A stretch of DNA of 64,000 nucleotides from Schizochytrium sp. CCTCC M209059 (taxonomy: Eukaryota; Sar; Bigyra; Thraustochytrida; Thraustochytriidae): assembly GCA_000818945.1 (NCBI GenBank), contig KN805459.1, positions 43,230 to 107,229 of the forward strand. The letters run 5' to 3'. The position numbers were made by a program, and so were the translations under genes. Each line of letters begins with the position of its first letter. The first letter of the stretch is position 1. The notes beneath the pieces were generated by a model. That model was not told where the DNA came from and made no database searches. It saw nothing but the letters and a program-made list of their open reading frames with translations. Positions 34,852 through 43,819 of this stretch are shown here, piece after piece.

Positions 34852-35934
34852 ATGCTATGCAGAAACCACACAGGCAGTGAGGACGATGACCGTCTGTCAT
34901 TTGAAATCTGTGTCTACGGAACTTGCAACACCAGTGGGGTTTGCGAGTGCTTTGAAGGCTTTGAGCACCTTCAAGTTTTCACCTTTAATACTCTCTGCGA
35001 CATTGCTTCAACGCGTAAGACCATCATTCTTGTGACTCTCGGATTCCTATGCAGCATCACTGCAGCCATCGCGTTGCAGAGTTTGGTAGTCCGCCAGAGT
35101 AGCGCATTTGTGCGCGGAGCCGCAACCGCCGCTGCGTGGACTGGTGTTCTGTCCAGCTTATTCTTTTATATACTCGCCGGCACACGGTCGGCAACTCCGT
35201 TCACATTTGCTCTTCTTTACGCCAGTATAGCAACAGGCATTTACATGGCTTGTCTCTTGGTGATGGGACTCATACAACCAATTCATAGACTTTCGGGGAA
35301 ACACCTGCGTTGGTTTCGTAAAAAGCGCTTGCAGCGTCTTATCTATATCGAAGCTTTGGCCTTTCTGGTTCTTGAGATCATTGCCAGCTACGCCTACAAG
35401 CGAAAGATCCGCGGGAAATTAATGCTTCGTGTCACACTCACTGTCTATGCAATCAATGCAACGGTCGGGTTGTACATCTTTTGGTTACTCAGGGCCGCAT
35501 CTCGCGTCCTTGCTGATAATCTGAATGCAAATCTGGAGCAGGTGCCCCAAGGTGACGTTGCTACCGCGGACCGTGTCGTTCGATTTACCATGCGTATTCA
35601 GAATCACCGAAAGTTTGCGCAATTTCTCGCGTTCGGGCTTTGTGCCATCGCCTGCACTGGAATTGCAGGTGGTGCTCTGGGATATGTGATTCCAGAGGAG
35701 GCGTCCGTGTATTCCTGCATTATCATACCGTTTCTGGTGCTTTTGCCAACTCTATTATTTGTAGATGACGTGCCACTTTTCACCCGTAGGACACGGTCGA
35801 TCCTTCCCAAGAAGAGTTATTTGAAAGAGCTCAATCGCTCCAAGAGTCATTCTGGTGGACAAGCACACGACCGAATGAAGACAGGTGCTTCAAGTCTGGT
35901 CCTTTTTACCCAATCCGTGGAAGCAACAAATTGA
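34852..35934 (+). CDS. 7TM receptor-like protein with EGF-like N-terminus
   Basis: At least 360 residues from the ATG at 34852. The N-terminal 60 residues contain a Cys-rich EGF-like patch (ICVYGTCNTSGVCECFEGF), expected outside the cell. Seven hydrophobic segments follow: near KTIILVTLGFLCSITAAIAL, AAWTGVLSSLFFYILAG, ALLYASIATGIYMACLLVMG, LIYIEALAFLVLEIIASY, VTLTVYAINATVGLYIFWLL, FLAFGLCAIACTGIAGGALG and CIIIPFLVLLPTLLFV. The tail is basic and Ser-rich. Topology suits a GPCR-like receptor, but no family signature is recognised. It lacks a signal peptide in this frame and an in-frame stop lies at 34780, so an upstream exon encoding one is possible. Its divergent neighbour carries an RGS domain. 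Confidence 0.6.
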   Translation: MLCRNHTGSEDDDRLSFEICVYGTCNTSGVCECFEGFEHLQVFTFNTLCDIASTRKTIILVTLGFLCSITAAIALQSLVVRQSSAFVRGAATAAAWTGVLSSLFFYILAGTRSATPFTFALLYASIATGIYMACLLVMGLIQPIHRLSGKHLRWFRKKRLQRLIYIEALAFLVLEIIASYAYKRKIRGKLMLRVTLTVYAINATVGLYIFWLLRAASRVLADNLNANLEQVPQGDVATADRVVRFTMRIQNHRKFAQFLAFGLCAIACTGIAGGALGYVIPEEASVYSCIIIPFLVLLPTLLFVDDVPLFTRRTRSILPKKSYLKELNRSKSHSGGQAHDRMKTGASSLVLFTQSVEATN

Positions 35935-36609
35935 TTGATTGATTGATTGATTAATTGATAGACGCCAGTTCCCATTGAAGCTTTCTATCATTGAACAGAC
36001 TTGTTATTGCATTCATCTGCATGTTCTTTTGGGTCACAGGTGTCCAAGGTTTTTGCTGCTCTTCTTTCTTTAGCAGGGGCACTTCGCCATGTGAACAAGG
36101 AATGATTACATCTCAAAGTCGCGTCTCTTTTCCTTTACGCATATTGAGTCGATTCTACTGACGAGTTGGGTGCTGTATTCCCGCACGTGCGATGTTGAGC
36201 AAGCGTTTTCACCAGAATCGCAAAGTTTCGCAAAGAAGAAAAGAAAAAAAAAGTGGCAAAATCAATTTGTATTTTGGTGGTGGTGCTCGGATAGCTAGGC
36301 CTTGGATTTGACGGGGTACACTATGCATTCTGGCACGTCGAGAAAAAGGCCCTTATATATCTTGGCATGTCCCGCTGATGGTCAACTCGGATAGTGAAGA
36401 ATACGTCTAGTGAACGCTTGACATGGCACGGCATGGAACTGCACGACATGAGAGACAAACAACCCGACAGACAGACGAATGCCATGCTGCTGCCCAATAA
36501 ATCATGCGCACTGGACATTTCCTCGAAATATGAAGAAGGAAAAAAAGTCATTTTGTCGCTTCAATGAAGCGACAAAAGACAAGACTCTCACTCTCACAAG
36601 AAAAGAGTT
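35935..36609. other. intergenic region with TTGA repeat
   Basis: 675 bp between convergent stops. It starts with (TTGA)n overlapping the 7TM stop (35930-35960) and includes an A-rich run at 36238-36252. A near-palindrome around GTCGCTTCAATGAAGCGAC (36555-36573), an 8-bp-arm hairpin just past the P450 stop, may serve in RNA 3' processing. No gene seen. Confidence 0.5.
36555..36573. terminator. short hairpin downstream of the P450 stop
   Basis: GTCGCTTCA/TGAAGCGAC arms are complementary and lie about 40-55 nt past the P450 stop on its transcript. In a eukaryote this is not a classical terminator; a role in 3' end formation is speculative. Confidence 0.25.
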
Positions 36610-38301
36610 TTAGCGTGCGCGGACACGAAGAGGAAGTCCGTGCTTGGGACCCATGGTAACGTCAGACTGGATGTAGAGCTCCTCGCGCGGGTCCATTGCG
36701 ACCTTGAAGTCAATGTTCTTGACAATGGAAGAGAGAACCATGACACCTTCGATCATGGCAAGGCGAGCGCCAGCGCAGGTGCGAGAGCCAGCTCCAAAGG
36801 GGAGGAAAGCGTACTTGAGGTCGTCGTTGCCCGGCACGCCAATAGGCTTGGTCGGGTGAAGGTCCGGAAGGTCATCGAAGCGCTCGGGACAGAACTCGTT
36901 CGGGTTGTCCCAGATCTCGGGGCTGCGGTTCATGGGGAACTGGCTGACAAAGACAAAAGCGCCCTTGGGAACCTTGTAGCCGCAGAGCTCGGTGTCACAC
37001 GAGGCTTCGCGCGGGAAGGACGGAACGGTCGGGTACATGCGCAACGTCTCAAACATGACCTGGTAGGCGTACTTGAGGGTGCGGGCCTCCTCGTACGAGG
37101 TGGTGTTGCCAGAGACAACCTCGTCGACCTCCTTGCGGAGCTTCTCGAGCTTGTCCGGGTTCTCCTGGAGGAGCTTGAGCATGAAGCAGATGGTGTTAGA
37201 GGTGGTCTCATGGCCAGCGCCGCGGATGGTCTTGAACTCCTCGTTGGCCTCCTTTTCGGTGAGAGCAAGAGAGCCGTCCTCGTTCTTGGCGGTGAGAAGG
37301 GCGTCGAGCATCGAGTTGGGAATCTTCTTCTCCTTGGCGATCTCGACGGCGCGGTCAAAGGTGGCGTCCATGCGGCCCTTGATCTGGTCGATCTTGGGGT
37401 CGTGCATGTAGTCCATGATGGGCATGGCGGTGCGGAGGACAATGTCCTGGAGACCGTAGTCGAGGTCGTGCGCAAAAATGTTCTCCTTCTCGGTAAGCTG
37501 CTGCTGCGACGAGAGGTCATTGTGCTCTCCGGTGCCGACGTTCATGATGATGTCGAGGGTGAGCATGGACATGTCGTAGTAGCAGTTGATGTTGCGGCCC
37601 TCCTCGCCGGCCTTGCGCCACTTGTCGAGGAGCACGGCGATCTGATTCTGCATGATGGGGGCGTAATCGCGGAGGTGCTTCTCGCTGAGAAAGTTCATGA
37701 CAACGCGGCGGTGCAGCATCCACTTGGGGCCGGTGGGCAGACCAAGGAGGCCGTCGCCGACGTGCGCGGTGAAGCCGGTGTGGCCGCGGGTGTTGTAGGT
37801 GACCTTGTCGGTGAGGACCTTTTTGACGGCGACGGGGTCACTGACCCAGACGACGGGAATGGCGAGGCTGTAGTCGGTGCTGCTGAGGGGGCGGACGATC
37901 GTGTGAATGGGGCCCATTTCCTTGGAGATGGCCTTTTCGAGCTCGTGGCGCTTCCACGGGCCGTACTTTGCAACTGCCTTCACGAGCATATCCGTGGGGA
38001 CCACGGGGGGCAGCTCGGTGCCCGCCTTGCCCCAGAGAGCCCTGCGCCAGCAGTACTGGAAGAGCGTGAGCGCGGGGAGGCCCTTGCGCGGGCTGAATTT
38101 GGCGATGGCCACCAGCAGCGAGACGGCGCGCACGATGCGGCCCTTCATCGCGAGCCGCGCGGCGTGCAGCACGGTCAGCGCGTCGAGCACCATTTTCGGC
38201 TGCTTCCTGAAGACGCCCAGGCCCAGCTCCATGTTCGTGCCCGTGGCATCTGCCCACGCCACCAGGGCCAGCGCCAGGTCTGCCACCTTGACGAGCGACA
38301 T
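36610..38301 (-). CDS. cytochrome P450
   Basis: Protein of 563 residues, slightly longer than the usual 500 because of an N-terminal extension. It has all the diagnostic P450 motifs: WMLHRR (194-199, C-helix W/R pair), I-helix GAGHETTS (361-368), ETLR (E418-R421, K-helix), PERF (472-475), and the haem loop PFGAGSRTCAGA with axial Cys509. P450s are haem mono-oxygenases using NADPH via a reductase, normally on the ER. The N-terminus is only modestly hydrophobic (ADLALALVAWADATG), so membrane attachment is uncertain. Substrate unknown; fatty acids, sterols and carotenoids are all plausible. Codons are strongly C- and G-ending, stronger than in neighbours, which suggests high expression and leaves a long stop-free antisense frame. 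Confidence 0.9.
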   Translation of the reverse strand: MSLVKVADLALALVAWADATGTNMELGLGVFRKQPKMVLDALTVLHAARLAMKGRIVRAVSLLVAIAKFSPRKGLPALTLFQYCWRRALWGKAGTELPPVVPTDMLVKAVAKYGPWKRHELEKAISKEMGPIHTIVRPLSSTDYSLAIPVVWVSDPVAVKKVLTDKVTYNTRGHTGFTAHVGDGLLGLPTGPKWMLHRRVVMNFLSEKHLRDYAPIMQNQIAVLLDKWRKAGEEGRNINCYYDMSMLTLDIIMNVGTGEHNDLSSQQQLTEKENIFAHDLDYGLQDIVLRTAMPIMDYMHDPKIDQIKGRMDATFDRAVEIAKEKKIPNSMLDALLTAKNEDGSLALTEKEANEEFKTIRGAGHETTSNTICFMLKLLQENPDKLEKLRKEVDEVVSGNTTSYEEARTLKYAYQVMFETLRMYPTVPSFPREASCDTELCGYKVPKGAFVFVSQFPMNRSPEIWDNPNEFCPERFDDLPDLHPTKPIGVPGNDDLKYAFLPFGAGSRTCAGARLAMIEGVMVLSSIVKNIDFKVAMDPREELYIQSDVTMGPKHGLPLRVRAR

Positions 38302-38965
38302 CCTCTCCTCCTCCTCTCCTCTCCGGCCTCGCGCGCGCGCGCTCGCTCGCTCGCTCGCTCGCTCGCCGCTTTTCTGCGTGCAAGCCGCTGCTCTTCTCGC
38401 TGTCTCGGCTCGATTCGGGTTTGCTCTCGCCCATCCTCGCGCCGCCCCTGCATCCTCCTCCCATATGCCTGCCTGTTACATCCCGCCCTAACCCACTCTC
38501 CGCCCGCTCGTACGTACCGTCCCCGCCGCGCGGGGTCTCGCGCTCCGAATGTGCACGCCGTGCACGCCGTGCAGGCCGTGCTGGGACGCTCCGTCGCGGC
38601 GCGTGTCTCGTGCCTGCGTGGCTTCGATGGGTGGATGGATGGATGGATTGATTGATTGATTGATTATGATTAGGCTGGAGTCGACTGGGTGCCTGCACTG
38701 TAGCGCCGCAATCACAGCCCTAACGGGGTGGGGGGCAGGGTTCGCGCGCGCGGCGGGTCTTTCACGGGACCGGGCGCGCCGCGTCCGCGCGCCGACCCGG
38801 GAGGAGGTACCGCGCCCGCGCGAGGACTCCCCGCGTGCCCCGCGCGCCCCGCGAGCGAGATATGGCGCGATCGCGCGCGATGCGCAGCCGCGCGAGCGCA
38901 GAACTGCGAGACCGAACGGACCCTGCCCTCGCGCCCCGCTTTCCTGCGCGCCGCGCGAGCCCTGC

Positions 38966-39087
38966 GGCCTCGCCATCACGATCTCGCTTCGCATCGCATC
39001 GACCACTGCCTCGCCTCGCCTCGCCTCAAGGGCGAGCGGCGGGGCTGTGGTCGATGCGATGCGAAGCGAGATCGTGATGGCGAGGCC
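38966..39087. repeat. perfect 41-bp inverted repeat with 40-bp loop
   Basis: Arms 38966-39006 and 39047-39087 are exact reverse complements, beginning GGCCTCGCCATC and ending GATGGCGAGGCC. The 40-bp loop carries CTCGCCTCGCC repeats. No flanking target-site duplication is obvious. Confidence 0.9.
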
Positions 39088-39319
39088 ACACGCCAGAGCC
39101 CGTGCCCTACCCGGCCGCGGAAGCCGCACGCGCTGCGAGACGCCGCGCTGCGCCGCGAGACGCAACGCCACGCCACGCAACGCCACGCGATCGCTCGGCG
39201 GGGCGAAACGGTGTCCTTCGCGCGGCCTCGCCGGGCGCCGCGGCCTCGCAGCATCAACATCATCCTCATCACCGTCTGTCTCCGCCGCGTCCACCCATCC
39301 TCCCGGCGCCGCGACCTTG

Positions 39320-39400
39320 ACGTCCTCCACGTCCTCCACGTCCTCCACGCCCTCCACGCCCTCCACGCCCTCTACGTCCTCCACGTCCTCCACGTCCTCG
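39320..39400. repeat. 9-bp tandem repeat, nine units
   Basis: Unit ACGTCCTCC with variants ACGCCCTCC and ACGCCCTCT, exactly nine in tandem. Confidence 0.9.
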
Positions 39401-39403
39401 ATC

Positions 39404-39457
39404 GCGCTGCGCTGCGCTGCGCTGCGCTGCGCTGCGCTGCGCTGCGCTGCGCTGCGA
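39404..39457. repeat. CTGCG pentanucleotide repeat
   Basis: About ten tandem CTGCG units directly after the 9-bp array. Confidence 0.9.
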
Positions 39458-40210
39458 GCGGCAAACCCGCCGCGTGCATCCGAGTGCGCGCTCGAGGTCC
39501 TGGATGCGCTTTCTGCACCGTGAAGTGTCGCTGCCGCCCTAGTGCACGGCTAGCGAGCAAGCTAGCTGGCGCTAGAGAGCCCTCAGGCAGCGCGAGAGCG
39601 GGTGAGCGAATGCGAGACGTGGCGCATTCTCGCATTCGCGTAGCGCGGCGCAGCGCGAGCCTGCGGTCACCGCGCTATGCAGCTCCCGTTGCGAGCGAGC
39701 ACGCAAGCACGCAAGCACGCACGCGGTCAGTGATGCGCTGCGTGTGTCCACTCGCGGAGACCACAGGGTCTCGTTGTGTTGGGTAAGTATGGGGCGAATA
39801 GGAGAGTGAGACAGCGCGCAGTCCGTGCCGCAGCGTCACCGTCGGACTCGCTTTTCGCGCACCGGCGCGCAATACAACCTGTTCGTCTGTCTGCAGCCAG
39901 CTGAGCTAGCTAGCTTCTTGTTTGGCAGAAGCATGACGCCCAGAAAGTGCTGGTAGTAGGCCAAGGAGGCAAGCTACCTGTAAATAAAGGCGTGCAGGAT
40001 GGCACACCCCGTCGCAAACACGCAACCGACGGAGGGAAGGGAACTTGCGCTTCAGCAAAACGGTGGTGGCGTCGCCACACGCAACGCGACGATTGCTTTG
40101 GCCAACAGGCGTTTCTTTGATTTTAGGTTACTCACTACGACGGCCAGTCAATCGAGGCTTGCCTTACCTTACCTTTCCTTACCTTGGCGTGCCCTCTCTT
40201 GGAATTACGC

Positions 40211-43200
40211 TCACTCGTCCTCGGCTTGAAGCTTCCGCTGGCGAACAAAGAGCGGCTCCGGCAGCTTGCCGTGCTGTGCGACTTGCCAGCCGTCAAGAGG
40301 AGGTTTCTTCGCGCTGCCATTCTCCATGTTGACAAAGTAAATGCGCTTTGTCGTCATCGAATCCTTTCGACTGGCCCGTCGCGACTGGCGCCGAGATTGC
40401 GGCGTCGAGGGCGGCAAGCTCGTGGCTCTGGCCCCTGACGCTGCCGCCTCCTCGTCCGTTTCATCAATGTGAAACATGAGCGAACCAACCAAGAGCCAGA
40501 TGCGGCGGTCCGCGTACGGCGAGCGAAGCAGCGAATAGGTGGCGCCAGCCTTTTGCATGACAAACTGCGGAACCCCGTCCGCCACGCCCGACTGAAAATA
40601 GCGTCCGTGGACCTCTGCACATCCCGAGTCCGTCACGACGACAGCCTCGCGGTTCATGAGCTCCATGTCCTTGAGGTAGCTATCAGAAGTCTTGCATACC
40701 AGCGATGGCGCGGGCGGGCGACCGGAGATTGCCTCCCATGAACGCACAGGCGGCTTGAGAGACCCGCCCTCAAGTTTGTTCACGTAGAGCAAATGGGTCT
40801 CCCCTGACCCCTTGACGAGCTTAAGCGTCCAGATCGGCACTTGACCCACTTGAACCTCGGAACGCTCAATAAGATAGGTATCATCCGTGCCAGGGGCGGT
40901 CATAATGTACTTTGCAGCGTCTGTGACTTCCATTTGCTCGTACGAACCGCATGCGGACCGCGTGCCAGCGTCGGTGACATTCACGCGCACAATGCTCTTG
41001 AGGATGTGGCGCTTGCGTTGGCCCAGCTGTTTCTGTGCGTGATGCGCGCGGTAGCACGCCTGAAGGCGAATGGCGGCTCGCATCACAATCTGCTGCACTT
41101 TTGCCTCGAAGCGCACTTGCTCTTGGTGGGATCGAAAACGTGCCTGAATGACCGTGGCAGCCGTTTGCTGCTTGCTGATGGACTTGCGGGTCATGTGCGT
41201 GCGCACGTGCTTTTGCACCATGATGGCTGCGTGTTTTTGCTCGAGCATGTGCGCCATCTTGCGTTTGGCTCCAAACTGACGAAATCGCGACTGGAGACGA
41301 ATGGCCGCCACGTCGACCATGACGCGATTCTCCTCCTCGCAATGACGCTGCGCCGTGACAATAACACAGCTCATGAAATGAGCAGCTGCCTTTCGAACGT
41401 TTTGTCGGCGCAGCGCAGCTCGACGCGGCGGCAACATACGCAAAAAGGCCTGGATGCGCACAACCTCGCGCATCTGGCGCTGAAAGTGCTGACGCGAAAT
41501 ACTCGCTCGTGCATGGCTCTGGAGAAGCGTCGCAGCCTTTTCTTGCGCCGCCAACTCGGCCTTTGCACGGGCCTCCTCTTCGATGCGAGCCTGTTCGGCG
41601 AGAAGACGTTGTCTTTCGGCTTCGGCCTCAGCTTGCAGTCGTGCTTCCTCAGCTTCGGCCTCGGCCTGCAATCGAGCTCTTTCGGCTTCGGCCTCTTCGA
41701 TCGCTCTTTGTTTGGCTTCTGCTTCTTCCGCCAGAGCTTGAGCGCGCGCTGCAGCCTCGGCGCGAGCAATGGCTGACGACCGCCGTGCGGCGATTGTTTC
41801 GTAATAGTCGTCCGGGTCGTGCTCAATGTTTTGGATTTTGTCAATGTCTTTTCTCGCTGCATCGCCGAGAACAGACGTTCTGTTTCTTGAGCTTCTCGAA
41901 CTTCTTGCGGGTCCTACCTCCGAATTGTTGTATTCTTCTTCTTCGTTCTCGTCTTCTTCGTTCTCGTCACTATCTTCTTGTTGCTGGTTGGGCACGTACG
42001 GAGATGGAGGTTCGAGCAGCGAAAATGCTTCGGCTCCTGTCAGCATTTCAAGATCTCTGACAAAGGGATCCTCCTCCTCCTCCTCCTCCTCCTCCTCCTC
42101 CTCCCTCCTCTTCTTTCCCCTCTTCCTCTTCGTCATCGTCATCGTCATCGTGGGCAAAGTCAGCATTTCTGGCATCTGCTTTTCTGTTGGCTCGAGATCT
42201 CGTTTTATCTCCCCTGTGCTTGTCTCGGTAGTGTTGCTTGAGGGGGATCTTACTCTGCGTTTCGTATGTATGAGTCCACAGGAGCTGACTCTTCCGAATC
42301 AAGTCTGCGTCGCCCTTGCTTGGTGCTGGGGAGGCCGCTACAGTGTCAAGTAAGCGACGATTACTTTCATTCGTGAGCGGCAACTTGCGCGTCGAGTTTG
42401 GCTGCACGAGCTTTTGCCGATATGGATTCCGCTTGCGTCCCGGTAAACGTGAAGGAGATGTCGTAGCGGGGGGAGACGGCCGGAAAAGAGGAGCGTCAGG
42501 TATCCTTACCTCGCGCTCTGGTCCGGTCGTAATAGTCAAGAGAGAGGTCTTTGTCGAAGTAGTCTTGAGGAACTTCTTCTGCAAACTTTCAAGCTCGTCA
42601 TCAAATACGGAAGGCGTCGTAGCATCACGCCAAACGGGGGCGGCCGTTGCCATACGCGCTAGTTTGTGTGTTGCGTGATGTTTTTTCTGCGCTTCTTTGG
42701 ACTTGTGTTTGGAGGGCTGTTTTGCGGATTTCTTTGGCGAAATCTTGCGCTTTTCAATACGGAATACGGAAGGCTGGTCCTTGTCGATAATGAGGTTGCT
42801 GTCAAGGTAGTCGCGAACAAGTCTCCGCGTTCGCTTCAGTCGTCGATCCTGTCTTGAGCCTTTCATAGTAATAGGTCCAAAGGCATCGGCAGTTTGACCC
42901 GTTGCGCTTGCTTGAAAATGAGATTGTTTCGCACGCGGGGCTGCCGGAACCGCAAAGGCTACACCGAGGACTGTCTCACGACTGAGCCCAACACCATTCC
43001 GCGCCGTGACCGCAAAGGTGCATGCATACTCGAACGCATGCACACTCACCATGGCACTGAGGACACAGGCGCATGAGGTTGTCCTGTAGACAATTTTCCA
43101 TTCGGGTTCCTTGACGCTGCAGCGTTGTACAATATACTCTTCGATGTCAGCTCCCCGGTCATCGCCAGCGCGCCATTTGAGTTTGACAAACATGTGTCTG

Positions 43201-43586
43201 CCGCGTGCGCTGGCGGCGTGCGAGTCATCATAGAGCGTATATGATGCATCAAGAGCAAGCACGGGTGCCGGTCTCGCGGCTGGGGTGCGGACTGCAATCA
43301 TGCGGCTGTATTGGTTGTTTTCTTCGGCATCTTGGCGCGTGCGAATCCAATACCAGGTCGCTGCATCAAGAAGATTAAAGACGAGCTCCTTGTCTGCGTC
43401 GCTCTTTACGTGGCGCTCTCTTGCGCGAAGAAATGCGCCTGGTTCACTCGGCACGGCGGCCTTGGGGCCGCTCTGGTCGCGGGCAATCTCCACCACCGCG
43501 CCAAGAGGTACCGCGCCGGGCCATCGCAGCGTGAGAGCACTCGATCTGCCTCCCACGACGGCGGGACATTTGGGCGGCGGAGACAT
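40211..43586 (-). CDS. FN3 / IQ-motif protein, one-base frameshift in a GAG tract
   Basis: Two overlapping frames make one gene. The 5' frame (43586 to 42048, ATG at 43584-43586) encodes two fibronectin-III-like domains (ALTLRWPGAVPLGAVVEIAR, then FVKLKWRAGDDRGADIEEYIVQ), a basic region and an Asp/Glu run. The 3' frame (to 40211) continues the Glu run. It then encodes a coiled coil and about five IQ motifs (for example AIRLQSRFRQFGAKRKM, ATVIQARFRSHQEQVRF), which bind calmodulin-like proteins, and C-terminal repeats of the LLYVNKLEGGSLKPP / IYFVNMENGSAKKPP type. One surplus C at 42103-42105 on the plus strand explains the shift: omitting one base there gives about 1,124 residues. A sequencing error in the repeat is most likely. 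Probable role: cytoskeletal or Ca2+-responsive scaffold. Confidence 0.7.
42070..42112. repeat. CTC/GAG trinucleotide tract carrying the frameshift
   Basis: About eleven CTC units encode polyGlu on the minus strand. The phase changes at CTCCCTC (42101-42107), where an extra C sits. Upstream of it the same tract is read as GGA (Gly). Confidence 0.8.
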
Positions 43587-43782
43587 GCTTTCGATCGCCC
43601 TTCGCGCGCAAAAGCCTGCGGCAATTGCTCGCTCCTCGACGCTCGAGCGTCGCGAGCTTCGTTGATCCGTCTACTAGCTTGAGGATGAAGTGAGCGGTTG
43701 ACGACGACAGCGAGAACGCTGGTTGGCGCGGCTGTCTCCGATCGCAGAACGGGTGTGCACACGCATTCGCGGCACGGGAACG

Positions 43783-43819
<37 letters not shown>

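Larger units (their letters stand above)
38302..40210. other. 1.9-kb GC-rich spacer with hairpin and tandem repeats
   Basis: No gene supported despite long open frames. It contains (CTCG)n at about 38341-38366, (GGAT)n/(TGAT)n at 38629-38666, a perfect 41-bp inverted repeat at 38966-39087, nine 9-bp units at 39320-39400, and (CTGCG)n at 39404-39457. The end toward 40210 is the downstream flank of the IQ/FN3 gene. The start should hold the P450 promoter. Confidence 0.55.

Noticed and set aside
36640..38655. 671-codon open frame on the plus strand
   Set aside because: It is antisense to the P450 gene, which has every diagnostic motif. The frame is stop-free because the P450 avoids the codons TTA, CTA and TCA.
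38488..39786. Several overlapping frames of 200-350 codons on both strands
   Set aside because: All derive from GC-rich tandem and inverted repeats; none has a coherent domain.
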